Positions 6,939 through 14,487 of a stretch of 50,985 bases of DNA are shown one piece after another (position 1 is the stretch's first letter; each line of letters starts with the position of its first letter). This DNA is from Deltaproteobacteria bacterium (lineage in GTDB: Bacteria; Desulfobacterota; Syntrophia; Syntrophales; Smithellaceae). Position numbers and translations under genes: made by a program. The DNA lies in assembly GCA_012729055.1 (NCBI GenBank), contig JAAYDW010000084.1, positions 1 through 50,985 of the forward strand. The letters run 5' to 3'. The notes beneath the pieces were generated by a model. That model saw only the letters and a program-made list of their open reading frames with translations. It did not search any database and was not told where the DNA came from.

Positions 6939-7925
6939 TCAGCTGCCGGGCTCCGCCGGTTCGCGGTCGTCCGCATCAGGAGCGTCCACCACTCTCCGGT
7001 AGGGCTTCCGGTTGACGCGCAGTTGAAAGATATCCGGCCGCGAATAATGTCCGCCCACGTCGCAGGCGGATTTGGCCGCCAGAATATTCTCAAGCGATCC
7101 CTCCGCCGTCAGGATGCCTTCGCCCTTGACCGGCCCGGCAATGACTTCTCCGCGCGGATCGATGATGAAGCTGTCGCCCCGGTAGCGCGCGGTAAGTTCC
7201 CGGTACTCGGCCGGCACATCGTCGGCGCCGAGCATTCCACCCGCCAGAATCACATAGGCCGCGGCCTGCGACGCAAACGCACGCGACAACAGCAGTTGCC
7301 GCGACCACATGGGATCGGGAGATGTTGGCGCCTTCGGTTCGGCGCCCGGCCAAGCCGCAACATGGATCTGCGTGCCCTGGGACATCAGCGCATAGCCCGG
7401 CAGCACCATGTTGTGCTCCCAGCAGTTGAGCCCGCTGATCCTGCCGTACGGTCGCTCGTAAACGACGAGTCCCGTAGCGTCGCCTTCTCCCCAGATGGTG
7501 CGCTCCCGGTGGGTGGGTTTGAGCTTGCGGTGTTTGCCCAGAATTTTTCCCTCGCGGCCGATAAACAGCAGGGTGCAGTAAACGGTGCCGCGGGTGACGG
7601 GATCGCGTTCGACGACGCCGATCGCAACGTCGAGGCCCGCCTCTTCGGCCGCCCGGCAAAGCCGGTCGGTCACCGGGCCGGGGACGTCCACGGCGCAGGC
7701 CAGGTAATCCGCGGCCGCCTTCCACTTCAAAAGCGGATCCTTGCTGTCGCTCCAGACAAAAAACGGGTACCCCGGAAGCCACGTCTCGCCGAAGGCGGCG
7801 ATCGCCGCTCCTTCCCGTCCCGCCTCGGCGATGAGACGGCAGGCTTTTTCGGTGGAGGCTTCCAGGTTGAAAAAGACAGGCGCGGCCTGCACGGCCGCCA
7901 GTTTGAATGTCGGATGTTTTCCCAT
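6939..7925 (-). CDS. Nitrilase (carbon-nitrogen hydrolase family)
   Basis: A 328-residue protein with the nitrilase-superfamily triad in order: Glu47 in AFGETWLPGYP, Lys134 in KHRKLKPTH and Cys168 in GLNCWEHNM. The CWEHNMVLPGYALM context and GTQIHVAAWPG are typical of true nitrilases (branch 1), which convert a nitrile to a carboxylate and ammonia, rather than amidases. Cytoplasmic; no signal peptide. I chose ATG 7925 (MGKHPTFKLAAV), preceded by GGGGGA; an upstream extension is open but unlike the family. Ammonia released could link it to the nitrogen module 2.5 kb away, but that is only a suggestion. Length is normal for the family. Confidence 0.9.
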   Translation of the reverse strand: MGKHPTFKLAAVQAAPVFFNLEASTEKACRLIAEAGREGAAIAAFGETWLPGYPFFVWSDSKDPLLKWKAAADYLACAVDVPGPVTDRLCRAAEEAGLDVAIGVVERDPVTRGTVYCTLLFIGREGKILGKHRKLKPTHRERTIWGEGDATGLVVYERPYGRISGLNCWEHNMVLPGYALMSQGTQIHVAAWPGAEPKAPTSPDPMWSRQLLLSRAFASQAAAYVILAGGMLGADDVPAEYRELTARYRGDSFIIDPRGEVIAGPVKGEGILTAEGSLENILAAKSACDVGGHYSRPDIFQLRVNRKPYRRVVDAPDADDREPAEPGS

Positions 7926-8292
7926 GGCGATCCCCCGGCAATTGGTTTTCTTTCGCGGCGGGAGCCGCCGCAAAAATCTTCTTTTTGAAATGCCTGAATA
8001 TTGCCGACGTGTCAAGCTCTGCAAAAGAGCAAAGCACCAAATACTCCACCGGGAACAGGGAATAGCGCACTCCGTTTTGCCGTATGAAAATCGCCGTTCC
8101 TTTTCCTTACCGGAAGAAGTGACGAAATGTAGAAAGGGATGATTTCGTTGGGGGCAGCGAACTGCCCCCAACGAATTTTAAAGCTGACGGAAAAAGAAAC
8201 GATGCGCGGCTCAGTCATCAGTGGCCGCGAGATTCTTTCCCGGCGCGGCAAAATTTTTTCCAGAGGAAAGAGGCTTTCCCGTTTGGAACGGC
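7926..8292. other. 367-bp intergenic region between flavoprotein and nitrilase genes
   Basis: No supported gene. It contains a 14-bp perfect hairpin (8144-8175). The nitrilase promoter should lie between the hairpin and 7925 on the minus strand, but I see no consensus match. Confidence 0.6.
8144..8175. terminator. Perfect 14-bp hairpin with tetraloop
   Basis: TTCGTTGGGGGCAG (8144-8157) pairs exactly with CTGCCCCCAACGAA (8162-8175) around CGAA. It lies 118 bases after the minus-strand flavoprotein stop and about 220 bases before the nitrilase start. The T-run (TTTT, 8176-8179) is on the plus side, where no gene ends, so its working direction is unclear. Confidence 0.65.
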
Positions 8293-9843
8293 TTATGCCT
8301 CTTTTGCCGCGCTGATTCCGGCCAGGCGGCCGAACACGATGCAGTCGGCCGTCGCATTGCCGCCCAGGCGGTTCGTCCCGTGGACGCCGCCCGTCACTTC
8401 ACCCGCGGCATAAAGCCGGGGGATGACCTTCCCGTAGCGGTCGATAACCTGCCCGGTCGTCCCCTTGGTGCGCAGTCCGCCCATGGTGTGGTGGACGCCG
8501 GCCTGGGTGGGACTGGCATAGAAGGGCCCCTGTTCAATTGTTTTCAGATTGGCCGACTTCTTGCCGAACTCCTCGTCTTTCCCCTTTTTGACCATTTCGT
8601 TGTAGCGGCGGACGGTTTCCAGAAGCGTTTGCTCGGGCATGGAGAATTTTGCATTCAGAATCCTGGCCAGTTCCTCCAGCGTATCGGCTTTGAAAGCCAG
8701 GCCGTCCTTGAGGATCTGTTCCGTCATGGCCGGATTGAACCGTTTGGTGCAGCGTTCGTCCGCCACCCACAGGAGCACCTTCTGCGGCTGTTTCAGGATG
8801 GCGGCGGCCAAAACGTCGCGCCGGGCGTCTTCGGCGACAAACCGTTTGCCTTCCGTGTTTACGAAAACGGCCGAATCGATGCCCAGGTTGGTCAGTGAGC
8901 CGTACCGCTTCGTGTAGAAGTTGCAGGCGACCAGAAGCTGAATGTAGTCCATGCCGACGACATCCGCGCCGATATCTTCCGAATAGGTAATGGCTTCGCC
9001 CGTGGCCGTCCTGACGTTGGTCGTGGGAATTTCCTTGTCCAGTTGCGGATTGTACTTGGAACGCATGGACACGTCGGCGCTGAATCCGCCGGTCGCCAGC
9101 ACGACGGCCCGTTTCGCCTTAATGTACATCTTTTTCTTGCGGTACTCGGCTTCGATTCCGAGAACTTTGCCCTCGGCGGGTTTCTGGCGGACGATGCCCG
9201 TAAGCGCGCAGGGAATCAGGACGGGAATCTGCCGCTTGTCCACCTGGTTTTTCAGGGCTCGAACGATGGAGCCGCCCCGGCCCTTGTTCGCCGGATCATG
9301 GCTGCGCGGCCAGAGCGCGCCGATGACGGTGTACACCTTCGGTTCGAAGACGGCGCCCATTTTCTCCAACCATTCGACGCCCTCCATCGCGTGCTCCACG
9401 AGAAAACGAACCTTTTCCGGATCGCCGCGAAAATCGCCGCCTTCCATGGTTTGCTTGTAGTGGAGGTCGATGGAGTCTTCGATGCCCTGCTTTTTCTGCC
9501 GGCCCGGATCAACGGCGTTGTAAGCGCCGCTGGCGATCACCGAGTTGCCGCCGATCACCTGGCTCTTTTCGATCAGAATAACCTTTGCTCCCGCGTCGTG
9601 GGCCTCGATGGCCGCCGACAAACCGGCAAAGCCGGTGCCGATGATGACGACATCCGCTTCCCGGTCCCACTTCTTGGGTGCTTCCACCGCCTGAAGAGCG
9701 CGCGGCAGGAGCATTCCGCCGCCCACAACGCCAGCCGTCACCGCCGCTCCCGCAATCAGCTGACGACGCGTCACGCCCCCCGCTTCATTGTCCTGTTTTT
9801 CTTTCACCAGGGGCTCTCCCCTCTTCCCGTTTTTTTCCTGCAT
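8293..9843 (-). CDS. Tat-exported flavocytochrome-c-type fumarate reductase-like flavoprotein
   Basis: A 516-residue protein with a twin-arginine signal (VTRRQLIAGAA, R26-R27). FAD binding is by VVIIGTGFAGLSA and LIEKSQVIGGNS. Residues matching the fumarate reductase active site are present: the HHTMGGLRTKG histidine, the arginine in RFVAEDARRDV and the arginine of HGTNRLGGNA. This makes it much closer to soluble fumarate or urocanate reductases than the flavoprotein at 1432. It lacks the N-terminal tetrahaem domain, so the electron donor must be a separate protein not encoded here. It probably reduces a periplasmic unsaturated carboxylate. ATG 9843 has AGAGG at good spacing; a GTG at 9867 is an alternative. 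Confidence 0.9.
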   Translation of the reverse strand: MQEKNGKRGEPLVKEKQDNEAGGVTRRQLIAGAAVTAGVVGGGMLLPRALQAVEAPKKWDREADVVIIGTGFAGLSAAIEAHDAGAKVILIEKSQVIGGNSVIASGAYNAVDPGRQKKQGIEDSIDLHYKQTMEGGDFRGDPEKVRFLVEHAMEGVEWLEKMGAVFEPKVYTVIGALWPRSHDPANKGRGGSIVRALKNQVDKRQIPVLIPCALTGIVRQKPAEGKVLGIEAEYRKKKMYIKAKRAVVLATGGFSADVSMRSKYNPQLDKEIPTTNVRTATGEAITYSEDIGADVVGMDYIQLLVACNFYTKRYGSLTNLGIDSAVFVNTEGKRFVAEDARRDVLAAAILKQPQKVLLWVADERCTKRFNPAMTEQILKDGLAFKADTLEELARILNAKFSMPEQTLLETVRRYNEMVKKGKDEEFGKKSANLKTIEQGPFYASPTQAGVHHTMGGLRTKGTTGQVIDRYGKVIPRLYAAGEVTGGVHGTNRLGGNATADCIVFGRLAGISAAKEA

Positions 9844-9919
9844 TTTGCACCTCTTTTCTCCCGGCACGCTCTCAAACAGCGACCGGGTTGTCGATCACGC
9901 CGGTGGCGTGTTGTTTGCG

Positions 9920-9948
9920 ATAGTGGAAGAAAACGTGCAATTTGTCAA
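9920..9948 (-). promoter_or_regulatory. Possible sigma-70 promoter for the exported flavoprotein
   Basis: On the minus strand TTGACA (9948-9943) is followed after 17 bases by CACTAT (9925-9920). The -35 is consensus; the -10 is weak. Confidence 0.4.
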
Positions 9949-10081
9949 TAGCGCAGAGTTGCCGAATGCGCAGGATCAGCCGCTGCTCCCGGGCGGGTAA
10001 ATTTTACATTACGCACGCAAGCAGGACGGGAGGAAAACATGCAACGGGTAAAGACAGCGCCAGCGGCTGATATACAAGAGC

Positions 10082-10107
10082 GGAGGAAGGCTTTATTACC
10101 TTCCTCC
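10082..10107 (-). terminator. GC-rich hairpin after the Fis-like gene
   Basis: GGAGGAAGG (10082-10090) pairs with CCTTCCTCC (10099-10107) over an 8-base loop, just beyond the minus-strand stop at 10117. No long T-run follows, so it is a weak terminator call. Confidence 0.45.
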
Positions 10108-10116
10108 TCCGGTTTC

Positions 10117-10320
10117 CTAAGGGGTTTTCAGCTGTCCACAGTCGATGCCATATTTGCGAATTTTTCCCGCGAGCATCCGTTTCGTGGTTCCCGGCATCCG
10201 TGCGGCCTTGCCCAGGTCGCCGCCTGTCCGCCGCAATGCGTGAAGAAGCACCGTCTTTTCGCAATCGGACAGGCAGCGCTCCAGGATGTTGCCTTCGCTG
10301 CCGGGGTTGTCGTTTAACAT
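10117..10320 (-). CDS. Small Fis-type helix-turn-helix protein
   Basis: A 67-residue protein made almost entirely of the Fis/NtrC-type DNA-binding domain (HTH_8): EKTVLLHALRRTGGDLGKAA, then a recognition-helix region MPGTTKRMLAGKIRKYGID. This is the usual C-terminal tail of sigma-54 activators, here without receiver or AAA+ domain. The start (MLNDNPGS) was chosen because GGTGAGG precedes it and it lies 10 bases after the PII stop. It is the last gene of the amt-glnK operon, so it may bind DNA to modulate nitrogen genes, perhaps by competing at enhancer sites of a full-length activator; that is inference. Confidence 0.75.
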   Translation of the reverse strand: MLNDNPGSEGNILERCLSDCEKTVLLHALRRTGGDLGKAARMPGTTKRMLAGKIRKYGIDCGQLKTP

Positions 10321-10330
10321 GGTTTTGACC

Positions 10331-10672
10331 TCACCCGATGGCCACGCCGCCCCGCTCGCCGGAGCTGATCCGGACGCATTCGGCCAGCTCCACGACGAAG
10401 ATCTTGCCGTCTCCCACGGAGCCGGTGTGGGCGCCTTTCGTGATGGCGGCAATCGTCGGTTCGACAAACGCCTCGTTCACCGCAATATCAAGGCGGACTT
10501 TATTGAGCAGGCCGCCCGCCTCCTTGGCGCCGCGGTAGATTTCCGTGACGCCCTTCTGCCGGCCCTGGCCGAGCACGTTGGCGACGGTCATCAGATTGAC
10601 TTCCACGGCTTCCAGTTCCCTTTTCACCGCGTCGAGCTTGTGCGGTTGAATGATGGCAATGACGAGTTTCAT
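10331..10672 (-). CDS. glnK: PII-family nitrogen signalling protein (GlnK-like, divergent T-loop)
   Basis: A 113-residue PII protein. Family landmarks are the N-terminus MKLVIAIIQPHKLDAV, the T-loop base GRQKGVTEIYRGA, and the C-terminal signature VGDGKIFVVELAE followed by VRISSGERG. In the T-loop the canonical uridylylation site is changed: E. coli GlnB has GAEY with Tyr51, whereas here it is GAKE, placing Glu at 51; Tyr46 remains. PII proteins sense 2-oxoglutarate and ATP/ADP and, when adjacent to amt, plug the ammonium channel. The gene lies 12 bases after amt. Regulation without uridylylation is likely. Confidence 0.93.
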   Translation of the reverse strand: MKLVIAIIQPHKLDAVKRELEAVEVNLMTVANVLGQGRQKGVTEIYRGAKEAGGLLNKVRLDIAVNEAFVEPTIAAITKGAHTGSVGDGKIFVVELAECVRISSGERGGVAIG

Positions 10673-10684
10673 GGTTTTCCCCTC

Positions 10685-11917
10685 CTATTCAATGACGGTG
10701 TAAGCGGCTTCGCTCTGTTGGGTCAGATCCAGGCCGATGATTTCGTTTTTCTCTTCAACCCGCATGCCGATGACCGCGTCCACGATTTTGAAGATGATGA
10801 AGGTCATGATCGCGGCAAAGGCAATGGTCACCACGAGCATCAGGCATTGAACTCCGAACTGGTGCAGGTTGCCGAACAGCAGGCCGTCAGCGCCCGCCGC
10901 ATTGACCGCCTTTTCCGCGAATAATCCCGTGGCGATCGTTCCGACCGTCCCGCCCACGCCGTGCACGCCGAAAGCGTCCAGAGAGTCGTCGTAGCCCAGC
11001 TTGCCTTTAATCACGGCAACGGCGGTGTAGCAGACCAGAGCGACGATGATGCCGATAAACAGAGCATTCATCGGGTTGACAAATCCGCAGGCGGGAGTGA
11101 CCGCAACCAGACCGGCGACGGCGCCGGTGGCCACGCCCAGAATCGTCGGCGTTCCATTGTGCCACCATTCAATCAGGGCCCATGTCAGCCCGGCGGCGGC
11201 TGTCGCCGTGTTGGTGGTCACAAAGGCGTTGGCCGCCAGCCCGTCGGCCGCGAGAGCGCTTCCCGCGTTAAACCCGAACCAGCCGAACCACAAAAGCGCC
11301 GCGCCCAAAACGGTGAACGGCAGGTTGTGCGGCCGGATCGGTTTGGAGTTGTAGCCCACCCGTTTGCCCAAAAGCAGGGCCAGCACCAGAGCGGAAATTC
11401 CCGAGCTCACATGCACGACGATGCCGCCGGCGAAATCCAGCCCGCCCAAAGACTTGAGCCAGCCGCCCGTGCCCCAGACCCAGTGCGCCAGCGGATCGTA
11501 AACAAAGGTCGCCCACAAGAGCGTAAAGAGCAGAAAGGCCGGAAATTTCACCCGTTCGGCATACGCGCCGATGATGAGCGCCGGTGTAATGATGGCGAAC
11601 ATCGCCTGGAAGATCATAAAGACGCTGTGCGGAATGGTCGCCGCGTAATTGCTGTTGGGAGCGGCGCCGACGCCCGCCAGTCCCGCCCATTCCAGCGTTC
11701 CGATGATGCCGTGGAAATCCGGGCCGAAGGCCAGCGAATAGCCGAAAAGCACCCACTGCAGGGAAATGACGCAGACGATGATGAAGCACTGCATTAAAAT
11801 CGACAAAACGTTCTTGCGGCGGACCAGGCCCCCGTAGAAAAAGGCCAGCCCCGGAATGGTCATCAGCAAGACCAGGGCGCTGGCGATTAAGACCCAAGCG
11901 GTATCTCCTGAATTCAT
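10685..11917 (-). CDS. amt: Ammonium transporter (Amt/MEP family)
   Basis: A 410-residue integral membrane channel with about eleven transmembrane helices. The first is MNSGDTAWVLIASALVLLM, followed by PGLAFFYGG, the Amt signature. The twin pore histidines are in GGIVVHVSSG and FGVHGVGGTVGTIATG. It conducts ammonium/ammonia across the inner membrane. ATG 11917 is preceded by AGGAGG; an upstream extension exists but is not Amt-like and would pass through the promoter. It heads the operon amt-glnK-fis-like behind a sigma-54 promoter, fitting nitrogen-starvation control. Confidence 0.95.
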   Translation of the reverse strand: MNSGDTAWVLIASALVLLMTIPGLAFFYGGLVRRKNVLSILMQCFIIVCVISLQWVLFGYSLAFGPDFHGIIGTLEWAGLAGVGAAPNSNYAATIPHSVFMIFQAMFAIITPALIIGAYAERVKFPAFLLFTLLWATFVYDPLAHWVWGTGGWLKSLGGLDFAGGIVVHVSSGISALVLALLLGKRVGYNSKPIRPHNLPFTVLGAALLWFGWFGFNAGSALAADGLAANAFVTTNTATAAAGLTWALIEWWHNGTPTILGVATGAVAGLVAVTPACGFVNPMNALFIGIIVALVCYTAVAVIKGKLGYDDSLDAFGVHGVGGTVGTIATGLFAEKAVNAAGADGLLFGNLHQFGVQCLMLVVTIAFAAIMTFIIFKIVDAVIGMRVEEKNEIIGLDLTQQSEAAYTVIE

Positions 11918-11961
11918 GATCCTTACCTCCTTGAAAAAATTTGTTTTCAGCCTTGATAAGC

Positions 11962-11976
11962 GCAAGGAGGATGCCA
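11962..11976 (-). promoter_or_regulatory. Sigma-54 (RpoN) promoter upstream of amt
   Basis: On the minus strand the sequence is TGGCAT-N5-TTGC (11976 to 11962), matching the -24/-12 consensus TGGCAC-N5-TTGC at all but one base. It lies 45 bases upstream of the amt start, so the RNA should begin near 11951. It implies activation by an NtrC-type enhancer-binding protein; no activator gene is in the window. Confidence 0.75.
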
Positions 11977-12039
11977 AGCCGCAACGATTAATATAAGACC
12001 ATGATTTAATAATAGTTTTATTGAATTTACGTCATTGAA

Positions 12040-12069
12040 AAACGAACAAAATTGTTCCATTGTTCGTTT
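12040..12069 (-). terminator. Intrinsic terminator of mgtE
   Basis: AAACGAACAA (12040-12049) and TTGTTCGTTT (12060-12069) form a 10-bp perfect stem with a 10-base loop, about 30 bases past the mgtE stop. On the minus strand the stem runs into TTTTTC. Confidence 0.65.
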
Positions 12070-12099
12070 GCACAGACTAAAATGTCGGCGGAAAAGGAT

Positions 12100-13461
12100 C
12101 TACGTCAGCAGTTTCAAGAATATGGTGGCGAGCCCCAGAAAGGACAGGAAACCGAAAGCGTCGGTAAAAGCCGTGAGAAAGATATGGGATCCCAGCGCCG
12201 GATCCTGATTGAGCTTCTTCAGCAGCAGCGGAATGAGCGCGCCCACCAGCGTGCCGGCAAAGATGCTGATGATCATCGCCAGGCCGAGAATCAGTCCCAG
12301 AATGGGAAGGCCTTTCCACAGCCAGGCAATCAGGCCGATGGCGATGCCCACGGCCACGCCATTGGCGATGCCCACGGCAACTTGTCTGAAAAGCGCGCGC
12401 CTGGCGTTTTCAAACGTAATTTCTCCCAGGGCCATTCCCCGCACAATCAGCGTCAACGTCTGAGAGCCGGCGTTGCCCCCGAGTCCCGCCACAACGGGCA
12501 TGAAGAAAACCAGCGCGACCATGATTTTTATCGTGTCTTCAAAAAAGCCGATGACCAGCACGGAGGCGAGCGCGGTGATGAGATTGAGATAGAGCCAGGG
12601 CAGCCGCTTCTTGACGGATTCCCGGGTATTGTTGAATACCGTGTCGTCCTGGCCCAAACCGGCAATGCGGTAGATATCTTCCGAGGTTTCCTCTTCCACC
12701 GTGTCCATAACGTCGTCGATGGTAATCCGCCCCACGAGACGCTGCTCGCTGTCGACGACTCCCACGGAAACCAGGTCATATTTTTTAAACAACCGCGCGA
12801 CCTCTTCCTGGTCCATGTCCACCGGTACGCTGGGAATGTCGTCATCGATCACGTCCACAACGGGCGTGAAGCGCCGGGTTGTAATCAGGCTCTGCAGCGG
12901 AACGGTGCCGACGAGCCGCTCCTCGTCATCGACGACGAAAATATTGCTGATGTTTTCAATTTCGTCCTTGGCGCTCGCGACGGCCTGGAAAGCGTCGTTG
13001 ATGGTGGCCGTCTTGCTCACGGACACCAGCTCCGACTGCATGATGCCGCCGGCCGTGTCCTCGGGGTAACTCAGCAGTTCCTTGACTTCTTCGGATTCCG
13101 CAGGCTCGATGGCGTCGAGAACGGCCTTGGCCTGGTCGTCGGACAGCTCGGCGATAATGTCCGCGCGGTCGTCGGAATCCATCTCTTCGATGATGTCCGT
13201 GAGCTGTTCGTTGGAGAGATCCTCGATGATCTGTTCCCGGGACGAGTCGGAAAGCTCCAGGATAACATCGGACGCCTTGTCCACGTCCAGGAGGGAAAAA
13301 AGATGCAGGCGGTCTTCCTCGTCGAGTTCGTCGATGAGATCGGCGATATCCGCCGGATGCATGTCGGAAAAGAGATCGATGATGTCGAACTCGCGGTTGC
13401 GTCCGATCAGCTCCTTGAGGGTCGCCAGCGTGGTCGGTTCTTTTTTCTTGACCTCCGTCAT
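12100..13461 (-). CDS. mgtE: Magnesium transporter MgtE
   Basis: A 453-residue protein with the full MgtE layout: an N-terminal superhelical domain rich in acidic repeats (DIADLIDELDEEDRLHLF and related, residues about 30-135), a CBS pair (about 140-260, with RLVGTVPLQSL and RLVGRITIDDV), then five transmembrane helices (about 290-453) including PVVAGLGGNAGSQTLTLI and a conserved Asp in the last segment (TAFTDAFGF). The acidic cytoplasmic part senses magnesium and gates the pore. A minus-strand sigma-70 promoter lies at 13612-13640. No M-box-like leader was seen. Single-gene transcription unit between a terminator and that promoter. Confidence 0.95.
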   Translation of the reverse strand: MTEVKKKEPTTLATLKELIGRNREFDIIDLFSDMHPADIADLIDELDEEDRLHLFSLLDVDKASDVILELSDSSREQIIEDLSNEQLTDIIEEMDSDDRADIIAELSDDQAKAVLDAIEPAESEEVKELLSYPEDTAGGIMQSELVSVSKTATINDAFQAVASAKDEIENISNIFVVDDEERLVGTVPLQSLITTRRFTPVVDVIDDDIPSVPVDMDQEEVARLFKKYDLVSVGVVDSEQRLVGRITIDDVMDTVEEETSEDIYRIAGLGQDDTVFNNTRESVKKRLPWLYLNLITALASVLVIGFFEDTIKIMVALVFFMPVVAGLGGNAGSQTLTLIVRGMALGEITFENARRALFRQVAVGIANGVAVGIAIGLIAWLWKGLPILGLILGLAMIISIFAGTLVGALIPLLLKKLNQDPALGSHIFLTAFTDAFGFLSFLGLATIFLKLLT

Positions 13462-13611
13462 GGGTCCGCCTGATCTTTCTTATGCGCTTAAAATTTTCCG
13501 ATGGTTTTCTGATTCAGCAAGAATGGTGTCTTGTTGCCTGTCCGTCCGCCGGCCGGCCGGCATCGCACGAACGCTAAACGCTTCGTCACCGTCGTTCCTC
13601 CCGGCAGCGGG

Positions 13612-13640
13612 ACTATAAGGAAGTTCCCGGGGGATGTCAA
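13612..13640 (-). promoter_or_regulatory. Sigma-70 promoter for mgtE
   Basis: On the minus strand TTGACA (13640-13635), a 17-base spacer, then TATAGT (13617-13612). Consensus -35 and a 5/6 -10, about 150 bases before the mgtE start. Confidence 0.65.
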
Positions 13641-13710
13641 TGTTTTTCTGATAAAAATCGAACAAATACCGTCCGGGACCAAGTGACCCGGAACGGCGCG
13701 CGAGGCAAAC

Positions 13711-14487
13711 CTAAAACAGGGTAAGCGGCGTCCGGATTTCCGGCAGCCGGTCGCCCTCGTAGAGGACCTTTTCCAGAAAAAGGCCGGAGGGAGGCGCCGT
13801 GTAATGGGCGGGAATTTCGGAATAGGCCTTAAGCATGCCGCCGATTTCCCCGACCGTGAAGCGGCCGCGGCCCGCTTCAACCGTTACGCCGATGATGCGC
13901 CGGACCATTTTCCAAAGGAAGTGCGATCCCACGATGCGCACGGCAATCAGGTGATCGAACTCCCTAAGCTCCACGCGCTCGATGGAAACTTTCGTCGAGG
14001 CGTCCTTGTCGAGCCGCTTGTCGGCAAAAGAAATAAAATCGTGAAATCCGGCAAACAGCTCCAGCGCCTGCCGCATCCTGGCGGTGTGGAGCCGGTCCTT
14101 GATCCACCAGACGTATTTCTTCCCGAAGGCGGTGCGCCTGGTCGCAATCAGGTACAGGTAGCTGCGGCCCTGGGCCGAATGGCGGGCGTGAAAACGCGGA
14201 TGGGCATTTTCCACGGAAAGGATGTTGACGCCGGCCGGCAGCAGATCGTTCAGCCCCATCCGCAGCGCGTCGCAGGGAACTTTTCGGGCGCACTCCAGAT
14301 GCGCCGCCTGCCCCAGCGCGTGGACGCCGGCGTCGGTGCGCCCGGCGCCCTGAATCTCCACGGGCGCGTCCAGAAATGTCCGGGCCGCTTCGACAAGCGC
14401 GCCCTGAACGCTTCTGGCGTTTTTCTGCGCCTGCCAGCCGCTGTAGTTCGTGCCGTCGTATTCCACAAGGAGTTTGTACTTGTTCAT
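13711..14487 (-). CDS. truA: tRNA pseudouridine(38-40) synthase TruA
   Basis: A 258-residue TruA with the N-terminal YKLLVEYDGTNYSGWQAQ and the catalytic motif GRTDAGVHALGQ, whose Asp52 is the nucleophile. Later landmarks are FHARHSAQGRSYLYLI and FLWKMVRRIIG. It isomerises uridines 38-40 in the tRNA anticodon stem. Its start codon overlaps the stop of the upstream lipoprotein gene by four bases (ATGA), so the two are translationally coupled. Length is normal. Confidence 0.96.
   Translation of the reverse strand: MNKYKLLVEYDGTNYSGWQAQKNARSVQGALVEAARTFLDAPVEIQGAGRTDAGVHALGQAAHLECARKVPCDALRMGLNDLLPAGVNILSVENAHPRFHARHSAQGRSYLYLIATRRTAFGKKYVWWIKDRLHTARMRQALELFAGFHDFISFADKRLDKDASTKVSIERVELREFDHLIAVRIVGSHFLWKMVRRIIGVTVEAGRGRFTVGEIGGMLKAYSEIPAHYTAPPSGLFLEKVLYEGDRLPEIRTPLTLF

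Noticed and set aside
12052-13473. A 473-codon plus-strand frame opposite mgtE
   Set aside because: Shadow of mgtE: Gln/His/Gly/Asp-rich composition with no domain and no ribosome-binding site.
13462-13710. A magnesium (M-box) riboswitch ahead of mgtE
   Set aside because: The leader is short (about 150 bases from the promoter) and I could not find the conserved M-box core pairing or an overlapping terminator.
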